Of a stretch of 40,691 bases of DNA, positions 27,135 to 36,160 are shown one piece after another. The stretch comes from Candidatus Omnitrophota bacterium. Lineage in GTDB: Bacteria; Omnitrophota; Gorgyraeia; Gygaellales; Profunditerraquicolaceae. Within the stretch, counting starts at the first letter, position 1. The number at the start of each line of letters is the position of its first letter. Location of the stretch: contig JAQUME010000005.1 in NCBI GenBank assembly GCA_028718245.1, positions 1 to 40,691 of the forward strand, given 5' to 3'. Below the pieces are notes generated by a model. That model did no database searches. It had not been told where the DNA came from and saw only the letters and a program-made list of their open reading frames with translations. Made by a program: the position numbers and the translations under genes.

Positions 27135-27926
27135 TTAAATACGTTTTAAAACCATAGACTCGAGGCGGACCGACACCGCCAGACCGATAAACAAACTCGC
27201 GAAAGCCAGGCAGGTAACCCATAAGAATACCGCTGGCCCGGGCATCCTGCCGTAAAAGACAATCTCCCGGTAACAGAAAATAAACGGGGAAACCGGGTTT
27301 AAATTGAATACCCAGCGGAATTGTTCCGGGACCATCTCCACGGAATAAAAAACAGGGGTCACCCAAAACCAAAACATAAGCAGGATGCCCAGCAGATGCT
27401 CCAGGTCGCGCAAGATTATGTTGACTACGCTGAACAATAAGCCGACCCCGCAGGTAAAGAAATAGGTCAACAAAAAAAGGGGCGGCAGCAAAAAAGCCGC
27501 CGGGAGGATCCCGGGGTTACGTAAAAAGAATACCGGCAATACTATGCACCAACTTATAAGAAAATTCATAAAATAAGACAGCATAGAACTCAAAGGCAGT
27601 ATCTCTTTCGGCAGGCTGAACTGGTGGAGGACGCTTTTCTGGGCCAATAAAGAAGGGTTGGCTTCGGATACGGCCGAGGAAAAGAACATCCACGGTAAAA
27701 TACCGGAGAGGATAAATAAAGCAAAATCCTTTACCTCTGTCCTGAAAACAGCGGTGAATACAAAGGTGATCACCAATACCATCAAAAGTGGATTTATTAT
27801 CACCCAGAAAAGCCCTAAAACAGACCCGGCATACTTAGCCCTGAATTGCTTCCATGACATTCCCCATAAAGAGCGGCGGTAGGAATATATTTTCTGGAGT
27901 CTTATTATAATTGATCTCATGAACAT
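27135..27926 (-). CDS. Wzm-like ABC-2 polysaccharide transporter permease
   Basis: SWKQFRAKYAGSVLGLFWVIINPLLMVLVITFVFTAVFRTEVKDFALFILSGILPWMFFSSAV; NIILRDLEHLLGILLMFWFWVTPVFYS. Confidence 0.92.
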   Translation of the reverse strand: MFMRSIIIRLQKIYSYRRSLWGMSWKQFRAKYAGSVLGLFWVIINPLLMVLVITFVFTAVFRTEVKDFALFILSGILPWMFFSSAVSEANPSLLAQKSVLHQFSLPKEILPLSSMLSYFMNFLISWCIVLPVFFLRNPGILPAAFLLPPLFLLTYFFTCGVGLLFSVVNIILRDLEHLLGILLMFWFWVTPVFYSVEMVPEQFRWVFNLNPVSPFIFCYREIVFYGRMPGPAVFLWVTCLAFASLFIGLAVSVRLESMVLKRI

Positions 27927-27941
27927 CCGTATCCCCGGAGC

Positions 27942-29267
27942 TTAGGGCCTTTTTGTTTTAAACCTGGATATCTCATCATCTATAAAACTTTCCCCTGAGG
28001 AAAGCTGTTTTGCTTTTTCCAGGCTCTTTAATGCCAGGTCATTTTTATTCATTTTTTCATATATCTTAGAGAGAGTAAGATACGCCTGCCTGTAGCGCGG
28101 ATACGCTAAAACCAGTCCTTCTACGATCTGCTGCGCCTTAACTGATCCCCCAATGCCGTTCAGCGCGTAGGCATAATTATTCAACAAGACGGGGTCAGCG
28201 GGAAATTTTTCTAATTTTTCCCCGCTATATTTTATTTCCTGCCGGTATTCACTAAGGGCCTGATCAGGCTTTCCTAAAACAATGTAAATATCGGCGATAT
28301 CATTGTGCATATTGGGATAATCATTTTTTAGCGCGCCCAGCTTTCTATATCCCTCAAGCGCCTGAGCGGACATTTTATTATCCCGGTAAACGCTGGCCAG
28401 GCTGTATACATAATCGGCGTTCTCCGGAGCAAGGCTGACTGCCCTCTCTAAATAAGGGATGGCTTCTGAATAGCGTTCAAGCCGCATCAATAATAACCCA
28501 AGGTCATTTAAGGCGGCTGGATCGCTGGCATCCAAAGAGACTGTCTTTTGCGCATAAAACAGGGACTTATCCATATCTCTTTTATACAGATAAATATCGG
28601 AAAGCAATTTATAGGCCTGGTTGAACTGCGGATCTATCCCGAGAGATTTGTTCAGGTAAATTTCCGCTTTATCGTAATCCCCGTCGGCAAGATAATAATA
28701 GCCCAGCGTATAATACGCCAGGGCGTTTCCCGGACACGAGACAAAGAGATTCTCCAAGAGGAGGATCGCTTCCCCGCTCTTCTTCGCCAGGAACAATTCC
28801 GTGCTCTTATTTAAGGCGTCGGCAAGGTAGGCATAGCAGCAGCTTTTGAATGACTCTATTAATTTCTGGTCCGAAGGGATCCCCTTCTGCCCCTGGAGTA
28901 AAACCTTCAGGGCCTCCTCATAATTTGCCTCCTCATAATATACATGGGCTAAAGAATCGTATGCCCTGGCATAAAGAGGATTTATCGAGAGCACTTTTTT
29001 GTATTCCCGGGCCGCTCCCTGATAATCCCCGCTTTCCCTGTAGACATCCGCCAATCCCAGATGCGCCATCCAGGACCCGGGATCCATCCTTATAGAGTTC
29101 TTATAAGAGGCGGCTGCTTTCTGGTAATCCATCTGTTCAAAATAATAATTACCCCGGTTGCAGAAGAATGCCGCCAGCTTCCCCCATGCCAGGAATGCGA
29201 AAGCCCCCAACAAAACTACAAGCAGTAAATATCCGATCACCTTTCTCGCCGCCGGTTTCTTCACCAT
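27942..29267 (-). CDS. membrane-anchored TPR protein
   Basis: N-terminal TM (VIGYLLLVVLLGAFAFLAWG) then many TPR units (AHLGLADVYRESGDYQGAAREYKKVLSINPLYARAYDSLA...). Confidence 0.88.
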   Translation of the reverse strand: MVKKPAARKVIGYLLLVVLLGAFAFLAWGKLAAFFCNRGNYYFEQMDYQKAAASYKNSIRMDPGSWMAHLGLADVYRESGDYQGAAREYKKVLSINPLYARAYDSLAHVYYEEANYEEALKVLLQGQKGIPSDQKLIESFKSCCYAYLADALNKSTELFLAKKSGEAILLLENLFVSCPGNALAYYTLGYYYLADGDYDKAEIYLNKSLGIDPQFNQAYKLLSDIYLYKRDMDKSLFYAQKTVSLDASDPAALNDLGLLLMRLERYSEAIPYLERAVSLAPENADYVYSLASVYRDNKMSAQALEGYRKLGALKNDYPNMHNDIADIYIVLGKPDQALSEYRQEIKYSGEKLEKFPADPVLLNNYAYALNGIGGSVKAQQIVEGLVLAYPRYRQAYLTLSKIYEKMNKNDLALKSLEKAKQLSSGESFIDDEISRFKTKRP

Positions 29268-30565
29268 AATTTTATCTCCCCTGCCGCCCTCCTGCCGTCA
29301 AGTATCGCCTCTTCCATAGACAAATACTGCCAGCTTCCGTAACGGCCGCAGGCAATTATATTGCTGGCTGATAAGAATTCTTTTATTGCCGTAGTTGCCC
29401 GGAAATAATTCCGGTCGTAAATAGGATAGCCGTATTTAATATCATTTACATCCAGGACCGATACCCTGTTTTTTTTGGTCAAGGTACCGGAGCGGTACAG
29501 GTCCGCTAAAACCTGCTTAACGATCTTTTTCCTGTCAATCGGCCTGTTTTCTGAATAGGAAACTTCGGTGTATAAAGAGCTTCTGCCGCCGGGTGCGTTA
29601 TTATTGGAAAAGTTGTGGAAGAACCCGACCCTGAAAAAAATGGTTTCTTTTTGCGGGAAATATGTCCAGTGCTTTCTATCCTGGCAGCTCCCCTCTACGC
29701 CGAGATTCAGGTTAAAGATCGAATTCCAGCGCAGCTTCTTAAGGCTCTTAAGGATCTTTCCGGGCAAGGGGTTAGCTATCTTCATCAATTCGGGCAAAGG
29801 TATTGTCAACACCAGGGTATCAAACCTTTCCTTGCCGCGGCCTTTGATGGTTATTTCCTTCTTTTTAAGATCGATCGAACTAACATAACAACCCTTGGAA
29901 ATCCCGCCTACCTCTTTTTCAAATGCCCGGGAGAGCCGGTCAATCCCCCCTTTCACGGGATACCAGAAATTTGCATTATAACCAAAATGATTCCGGCTTC
30001 CCGCCAGGAATCCGTCAATTATATCGGACAGGCTTGGCTGAGGGATAAATTTATCCGACCATGGACAACCTATCCGGTTTAAAGAGGTTGCCCAGAATTT
30101 TCTGTTATAAGGGACCATAAAATGCCTGGCTATACCTTTGCCAAAAGTAGTATTTATCCATTTCAGAAAATTTTCCTGGATATTGACCGGCCGGGGTAAT
30201 TTAGCGGCATAAATGAATTCCAGCAGGCATTCCATGGCTATCTGCCTGGGTAAAGCCCCCAGGTTGGCCTGAAAGGGATAACGGATAAAGATACCGGAAT
30301 TATTGATCCAGGCATTTCTTTCATGCTGCGCCAGATTTCCCTTTAATAACCTTGCGGCCAATTTCAGCGTATAGTTATTCCGGAAATGTAGGAGGTGGCC
30401 GCAATAATCAAAAACAAAATCCCCTGCCTGTTTAGAACGGCATAATCCCCCTACTGTATTTTCCTTTTCAAATACAGCGCCTCCCAGCCCCCTTTTTTTA
30501 AGATGCCAGGCGGCGCTTAAACCGGCCAATCCCGCCCCCAAAATAATGATCTTTTTCTCAGGCAT
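29261..30565 (-). CDS. FAD-dependent amine-oxidase/UDP-galactopyranose-mutase-like oxidoreductase
   Basis: IIILGAGLAGLSAAWHLKKRGLGGAVFEKENTVGGLCRS dinucleotide-binding fold; C-terminal GRYGSWQYLSMEEAILDGRRAAGEI. Confidence 0.82.
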   Translation of the reverse strand: MPEKKIIILGAGLAGLSAAWHLKKRGLGGAVFEKENTVGGLCRSKQAGDFVFDYCGHLLHFRNNYTLKLAARLLKGNLAQHERNAWINNSGIFIRYPFQANLGALPRQIAMECLLEFIYAAKLPRPVNIQENFLKWINTTFGKGIARHFMVPYNRKFWATSLNRIGCPWSDKFIPQPSLSDIIDGFLAGSRNHFGYNANFWYPVKGGIDRLSRAFEKEVGGISKGCYVSSIDLKKKEITIKGRGKERFDTLVLTIPLPELMKIANPLPGKILKSLKKLRWNSIFNLNLGVEGSCQDRKHWTYFPQKETIFFRVGFFHNFSNNNAPGGRSSLYTEVSYSENRPIDRKKIVKQVLADLYRSGTLTKKNRVSVLDVNDIKYGYPIYDRNYFRATTAIKEFLSASNIIACGRYGSWQYLSMEEAILDGRRAAGEIKLW

Positions 30566-31541
30566 TTGATTCTATCTTAACCAATCCCAGGAATATACCG
30601 GTGCTGAACAGAAAAACAGCTATAATGATGCCCGCTGCGGAGAGGTCGCTTACCCTTGTCAGAAGGATACCGCAGCCGGCAAAGACAGAGGATAATAAAT
30701 ACATGGCCGAGATCGTTTGCGCCTTTGAAAAACCCAGAGCGCCCATCTTTAAGGCGATATGGTCATTGCTTTTCTTAAAAGGGGGCCTCCTCTTGATTAT
30801 CCTGAATATAATAAGCAACAGTGTATCCATGATGGGCAGACCGAGGATGACCACCGGGCTAAGCAGCGCGAAGGCATTGCTGCTTGAAGCATAATGGGTG
30901 ATTAAGGCGATACAGGAGATGAGCATTCCCAGAAAATGACTGCCGGAATTGCCCAGATAAGCCCTTGCCGGAGGGAGGTTAAAGATCAGGAAACCCGCAC
31001 TTGAGGCGCAGAGTACCAGGCTTAAGATCTGTACGTTTAGATCCGCGCTTAAAAAACCTATCCACAGAAATGCGCTGCCGACGATAAGCGCAGTTCCGGC
31101 AGCCAGGCCATCCATAATATCCAGCAGATTAAAGGCGTTGGTCAGGCCCAGGATCCAGAAAAAAGTAATTACGGCATTACCCCAAAACCCGAAATAAACA
31201 ATATCGGTCCTTATGCCGGATAAGATCAATAGAGCGGCGCAAAATGACTGGACCAGGAATTTCTGTGTTATAGACAATTCTCTTAAATCATCCACTACCC
31301 CGAAGAATAATACCAGGCCGCAGGCAAAGATTACCGTTAATATCTTAAGCGGAGAAAGGCCGAACATAAAAACAGCCAAAGCTGAAGAAAAAACAAAAGC
31401 CAGCCCTATCCCCGCTCCTCCCACCAAAGGGATATTCCCTGTTATAAGTATTTTACGCCTCAAGGAAAACCTTGTCAGTAAAAATGTACAAAGCATGCTG
31501 GAGATCAGGGCGGCGGTAAGGATGATCAGGTATTTAAGCAT
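30558..31541 (-). CDS. WecA/MraY-family polyprenyl-phosphate sugar-1-phosphate transferase
   Basis: Polytopic; FFGVVDDLRELS, NAFNLLDIMDGLAAG, GNSGSHFLGMLI, DHIALKMGALGFSKAQ motifs. Confidence 0.88.
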   Translation of the reverse strand: MLKYLIILTAALISSMLCTFLLTRFSLRRKILITGNIPLVGGAGIGLAFVFSSALAVFMFGLSPLKILTVIFACGLVLFFGVVDDLRELSITQKFLVQSFCAALLILSGIRTDIVYFGFWGNAVITFFWILGLTNAFNLLDIMDGLAAGTALIVGSAFLWIGFLSADLNVQILSLVLCASSAGFLIFNLPPARAYLGNSGSHFLGMLISCIALITHYASSSNAFALLSPVVILGLPIMDTLLLIIFRIIKRRPPFKKSNDHIALKMGALGFSKAQTISAMYLLSSVFAGCGILLTRVSDLSAAGIIIAVFLFSTGIFLGLVKIESNA

Positions 31542-32703
31542 TTCTCCCTCCCCCCAATAAACCGGAATATATTCCTTCGGTATCTCTCAGCATATTACCT
31601 AATGAGAACTCCCCGGAACCGATACTCTCCCTGGAAAGCCTGACAAATTCATTTCTCCGCGGGGTATTTTTCAATAATTCAACGACCCGGTTGCGCATGG
31701 ATTGAATATCCCCCGGTTTAACCAAATAGCCTGTTTTGCCATCTGTGATCACCTCCCTGATGCCGCCGGTATCAGTAGCTACCAGGGGAACTCCCGCAGC
31801 CATTGCCTCCAAGGCAGCTATCGGAAGTCCTTCCCATCGCGAGGTAAGCACAAAGATATCCAGGCAGGATAAAATTAGGGGTATATCATTGCGCCAGCTG
31901 AGCAGAATAACCACCTCCTCCAGCTTAAGCTTCTTTATCAGGGAGCAGGCCTTTCGGCGCAATATCCCATCTCCTGCGAGGATAAATTTAGTATCGGGAA
32001 AATCTTTTTTAATGGCAGCGGCTAATTTTATAAAATCCAGCGGGGATTTCTGCTTCTTAAGGCAGGCAACCGTACCTATGACCGGCCCATCCCCGGACAG
32101 CCCCAAATTTTCCCTTGCTGCAGGCGGCGTGGCGCTGTTCTTGAACTCCTGGTTATTTACGGCATATCTTATCAGCTCATATTGGTCCCTTCTTCCGACC
32201 GCATGGGCTAATCCTTTGTTCAGGTCAGAACGGGAAACAACGATTATTTTGCTGGTAAAAGCCGCGCAGGCCTTTTCCAAAAACATATACAAATGATACG
32301 GGATTTTATGTTGATAATCGTGGAAACTCCAACCGTGAACGGTGTGGACAATAACCCTGATGCCGGAGAGCCTGGCTGCACACCTGCCTAAAATCCCTGC
32401 CTTTGAGCTATGCGTATGCACTACATCTATATTATTATTTTTTATAAAAAAATACAGGAAAAATAAGGCAAGGATATCTTTGGCCGGATGGATGGGGCGC
32501 TCAAGGAATTTACAGCGGATCAGCCTTAAATCCGGGATCATCGCCGCCTCATCTACCAGCAAACCATCTTGGCCGGTTAGAAGATAGGGCTTGAATTTTT
32601 CCTTATTTAACCCCCGGATAAGGCTTAAAAGCTGCTTCTGGGCCCCGCCTAATTCCAGCTTGGTGATCACATAAAGTATATTGATTTTCCGCTCAAAACT
32701 CAT
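31534..32703 (-). CDS. family 4 glycosyltransferase
   Basis: NILYVITKLELGGAQKQLLSLIRGL, HTHSSKAGILGRCAARL, SRWEGLPIAALEAMAAGVPLVATDTGGIREVI. Confidence 0.93.
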   Translation of the reverse strand: MSFERKINILYVITKLELGGAQKQLLSLIRGLNKEKFKPYLLTGQDGLLVDEAAMIPDLRLIRCKFLERPIHPAKDILALFFLYFFIKNNNIDVVHTHSSKAGILGRCAARLSGIRVIVHTVHGWSFHDYQHKIPYHLYMFLEKACAAFTSKIIVVSRSDLNKGLAHAVGRRDQYELIRYAVNNQEFKNSATPPAARENLGLSGDGPVIGTVACLKKQKSPLDFIKLAAAIKKDFPDTKFILAGDGILRRKACSLIKKLKLEEVVILLSWRNDIPLILSCLDIFVLTSRWEGLPIAALEAMAAGVPLVATDTGGIREVITDGKTGYLVKPGDIQSMRNRVVELLKNTPRRNEFVRLSRESIGSGEFSLGNMLRDTEGIYSGLLGGGRNA

Positions 32704-32709
32704 CGTATT

Positions 32710-32738
32710 ATTATATTACTTTAGAGACTAAACAGCAA
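32710..32738 (-). promoter_or_regulatory. sigma70-like promoter of the glycan/radical SAM operon
   Basis: Minus strand TTGCTG - 17 bp - TATAAT, with ATG only 6 nt beyond the -10. Confidence 0.55.
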
Positions 32739-32775
32739 GTTTATTAAGCAGTTACAAAGGCGGGAAGGTTGATTT

Positions 32776-33414
32776 TCAAGCCCTGGCGGGAATAATATCA
32801 AGGCCGGCCAGGTCTTTAAGCAGGCCCGGAACATCCCTGAAAACAAAGCTCCTGATCCCCAGGCTGGATGCGCTCTCGACCAGTTCCGGCCGGTCGTCGC
32901 AGTAGAATACCTCTTCAGCAGATACACCAAGGATTGAGATCACTTTATGGTAGATCGATTTATCCGGTTTAGCCAGGCCCAATTCATAAGAAAGGAAAAG
33001 CTGGTGAAAAACGTCAAATACCGGGAAACTCCTTTTCAAATATTCATAATGCAGGATGTTGATATTGGAAAGCATCGCGGTCCGGTAATCCGCTTTTAAC
33101 CTGTTAAGCAGGGAATATACCTTCCGGTTCCCTGCGCTCAAGAAGAATATATCGTTCCAGATAGGGACAAAGGAATCATAGCTGAGTTTTAAGGCCAGCA
33201 TCTCTTTAACCCTGGAATAAAATTCCTGCGGGCCGATCTTTCCTTCTTCAAAGGCCACGGTGACCTGCGAATCAAAAAAGAGGTTATATATTTCAAGAGG
33301 GTTTTTCGCGCAGAAACCCGATATCCTTTGGGCTGAGCGCTTATGGTCAAAATCAACCAGGACCTTCCCCAGGTCGCATAAAACCACCTTTATCCGGCTA
33401 TCGCTCATTATCAA
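32776..33414 (-). CDS. HAD-family hydrolase (YihX-like)
   Basis: VVLCDLGKVLVDFD, AMLSNINILHYEYL, LAKPDKSIYHKVI, FYCDDRPELVESA. Confidence 0.85.
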   Translation of the reverse strand: MIMSDSRIKVVLCDLGKVLVDFDHKRSAQRISGFCAKNPLEIYNLFFDSQVTVAFEEGKIGPQEFYSRVKEMLALKLSYDSFVPIWNDIFFLSAGNRKVYSLLNRLKADYRTAMLSNINILHYEYLKRSFPVFDVFHQLFLSYELGLAKPDKSIYHKVISILGVSAEEVFYCDDRPELVESASSLGIRSFVFRDVPGLLKDLAGLDIIPARA

Positions 33415-34382
33415 TTCCCTTTATCCTGGTTCTTATGGAAAAGGTCCAGGAACCTGTCCTCATACTCCTTATAGACATTCCATTTATCCAGCTGGGCCTT
33501 TAATTCATTGGCCTTGGCGATGTTTGATTTGCTTTCCTCAAAGAGCTTCTCGATCTTTTCTTTTATGGAGGCCGGCAGCTTGGTAAGCTGGCTTAAGGTT
33601 TTCTTGATCAGTTCCACCTCATCCTCGCCGATCGGGCCGGACTGGCCCGGAGTCCCCAACTTAAGAAAATCCAAAAGCTTATTGATCTCATTCTCCATGA
33701 CATGGGCCTGTTCTTTCAGCGGCCGCACGTCTATAACTATATTCAATATCTTTCCCAGGGCTTCCAGCACCGCGGCAGAGGCCTTGGGGTTTTCGATCTG
33801 AATGGTATAAAGCGGGATATCCCCGAGCAGGCAAAAACCTTTAAATCCGGCTTTCTTGGCCATAGCCAGAAAGAGGCCGTTCATTCCGCTGATCTGGCCG
33901 TTCTCCAGCGCCCGGAAATTATATTTCCCCAGGATCTCCTTGATCTTGCGGTCTGTAGCCGCGAACCATACGGCTGAATCCTGCATGTGGTCGGTTGGCT
34001 GCGGCATAGAGGCAAAACTTACCACCGCCTCAACCTGGAATTTCCTGGCAAGCCCCAGGATCTCCTGAGAATACTTATCCGCCTTAGAGAGATCGGGCTG
34101 GGCATTGCTTAAAAATATGATCAGGTCATTTTTGCCCCCCTTGTTCTTCCAGAAATAGAATTTGCTTTCCGGCAATTGCGGACTTTCCAATATCCCGGAG
34201 GCGATCACGCTTCCGGTGAGATAAAAAAATCCCTCTGCTTCGATACTGGCCAACTCCTCGGCTTTCAGGTATTCCACCAGATAGTTTGCCGCCTTAAACG
34301 CCACATCCCCCATCCCCGGCCAGGCCACCACCAGGTAAGGTTTCTTAAGGCGCACCCTGCGCTTGATCTTTAATATCTCCAT
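33411..34382 (-). CDS. PAC2 family protein
   Basis: PYLVVAWPGMGDVAFKAANYLVEYL, GQISGMNGLFLAMAKKAGFKGFCLLGDIPLY. Confidence 0.85.
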   Translation of the reverse strand: MEILKIKRRVRLKKPYLVVAWPGMGDVAFKAANYLVEYLKAEELASIEAEGFFYLTGSVIASGILESPQLPESKFYFWKNKGGKNDLIIFLSNAQPDLSKADKYSQEILGLARKFQVEAVVSFASMPQPTDHMQDSAVWFAATDRKIKEILGKYNFRALENGQISGMNGLFLAMAKKAGFKGFCLLGDIPLYTIQIENPKASAAVLEALGKILNIVIDVRPLKEQAHVMENEINKLLDFLKLGTPGQSGPIGEDEVELIKKTLSQLTKLPASIKEKIEKLFEESKSNIAKANELKAQLDKWNVYKEYEDRFLDLFHKNQDKGN

Positions 34383-34407
34383 TTCATCTCCTTGTGAATT
34401 TCCCTAT

Positions 34408-35532
34408 TTATGAAAATTTATAATTCTTGAGGAACCCGGCCAACAGCTTGGCCCCTTTATACAAATTGCTCACCCTTGCATATTCATCCGCGACATGCGC
34501 GCAGCCTTCGCTGCCGAAACCGGTGGCAAGGGCCGGGATATTCCTGGATTTAAAAAATGTGATCACGGTTGCCCCCTCCGAACCGCTGAGGCGCGGCTTT
34601 ACCTTAGCGCTGCGCATCGCCGAAATCAAACCCTTAACCAGCGGATGTTCGGGACTAATATAATACGGCTCCTGGATGCCCTGGATATCGATCTTAAAAT
34701 TACTGCTGTAGCGGGAAATGATTGCCTTTAAGTTCCGTAAAATCCGCTTGTGGCTTGTCCCGGGAAGAAAGCGGAAATCCAGCTCGAATTCACACCAGTC
34801 GCTGACCACATTCACCTTATCCCCGCCTTTTATGGTGCCGACATTAACGGTGGGCTCCCGCAAATACCTGTTCTTTTTATAATTTATTTTTTGATCTTTA
34901 AGGTCGGTAATTACCCTGGCCGCTATATCTATGGCATTAACGCCCAGCCAGGGATAGGCCCCGTGGGCTTTTTTGCCTTTAATAGATACTTTAAGATGCA
35001 TCAGCCCTTTCTGTGTGATCACGATCTCAAAATCATCGGCATCCAGGACCACTGCCGCCTCAACTTTCAATATCGAGCGCTCCAGTAAAGGTATCAGCCC
35101 CAGGGATGAACCGCTCTCTTCGTCGCTAGTTGCGGCAAATACCAGGTTATAATTAAGCTCTGTACCCTCCTCAACCAGGCTGTGGATAGCTTCCATGGCG
35201 CACGCCACATTACCCTTACAATCCGTTGCCCCTAACCCGTATATTTTGTCCCCGGTAATTTTAGCGGTAAAAGGATCATGCCTCCAGCTTTTTCCTGCAG
35301 GCACGGTATCAAGATGCGGGGTGATCAGAAGGGATCTACCGGACCTACCTTTAAGGGTAGCGATTACATTTGTCCTTTTGCTTTTAAAGCTGTAGGTTTT
35401 GACATCCAGGCCGAGAGCGCGTAAATATTTGGCTACAAAACCAGCTGCCCTGGATTCATCGCCGGGCGGATTCTGGGAATCCAGGCTGATCAATTTCCGG
35501 ATAGTATTGAGCAGGCGTTTTTTATTGACCAT
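34408..35532 (-). CDS. M20-family peptidase/deacylase (ArgE/DapE-like)
   Basis: LLITPHLDTVPAG, YGLGATDCKGNVACAMEA, ATSDEESGSSLG, HGAYPWLGVNAI. Confidence 0.92.
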   Translation of the reverse strand: MVNKKRLLNTIRKLISLDSQNPPGDESRAAGFVAKYLRALGLDVKTYSFKSKRTNVIATLKGRSGRSLLITPHLDTVPAGKSWRHDPFTAKITGDKIYGLGATDCKGNVACAMEAIHSLVEEGTELNYNLVFAATSDEESGSSLGLIPLLERSILKVEAAVVLDADDFEIVITQKGLMHLKVSIKGKKAHGAYPWLGVNAIDIAARVITDLKDQKINYKKNRYLREPTVNVGTIKGGDKVNVVSDWCEFELDFRFLPGTSHKRILRNLKAIISRYSSNFKIDIQGIQEPYYISPEHPLVKGLISAMRSAKVKPRLSGSEGATVITFFKSRNIPALATGFGSEGCAHVADEYARVSNLYKGAKLLAGFLKNYKFS

Positions 35533-36160
35533 GGAGAGGACAGATCCCGCATTTAGGATCGAGTTTACGGCAGTAATCCTTAGCCAGCCTTACTAAAAGG
35601 GCATGGTATTCATTAAACATCTTCGCGTTGTTTTTGAGATTACGCATAAAAATATCCTGAACATGCGCGTAGCCGGCATCATCGTTAATTAAGCCGTGCC
35701 GGGAAAATACCCTTTTGGTGTAGGCATCCACCACGAATACCGGTTTATTCAAAGCATAGAGCAGGATGGAATCCGCTGTTTCCGGGCCTATTCCTTTTAC
35801 CGAAAGCAGGAGCTTACGCAATTTCCGCATCTTCTCTTTCGACATCTTCCCAAGGTCACCCTGATAAATCTCAAAAAAGAACTTCAGGAATTCCTTGATC
35901 CTGGCTGCCTTGATATTATGGTAACCGCTGCTTTTGATCAAGGAGGATATCTTAGCGGAGCTCATCCGAAAAAGTTTTCCGGGCTCAAGCGCCTTTTTCT
36001 CCTTAAGCCTGGCTATGGCCTTTTCCACATTCAGCCAGTTAGTCCCCTGGGTAAGGAAAGCACCGATGATAACCTCAAAACTATCCTCCGCCGGCCACCA
36101 ATGCTGCGGCCCGAATTCAGAATAAAGCCTGCGAAAAATATCCTGTAATTTCCTGCGCAT
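35522..36160 (-). CDS. endonuclease III-like HhH-GPD DNA glycosylase (MagIII/MpgII-like)
   Basis: LTQGTNWLNVEKAI, SVKGIGPETADSILLYALNKPVFVVDAYTKRV, C-x6-C-x2-C at C-terminus. Confidence 0.87.
   Translation of the reverse strand: MRRKLQDIFRRLYSEFGPQHWWPAEDSFEVIIGAFLTQGTNWLNVEKAIARLKEKKALEPGKLFRMSSAKISSLIKSSGYHNIKAARIKEFLKFFFEIYQGDLGKMSKEKMRKLRKLLLSVKGIGPETADSILLYALNKPVFVVDAYTKRVFSRHGLINDDAGYAHVQDIFMRNLKNNAKMFNEYHALLVRLAKDYCRKLDPKCGICPLHGQ

Noticed and set aside
31736-32296. 186-aa plus-strand ORF
   Set aside because: Antisense to the GT4 gene; shadow ORF.
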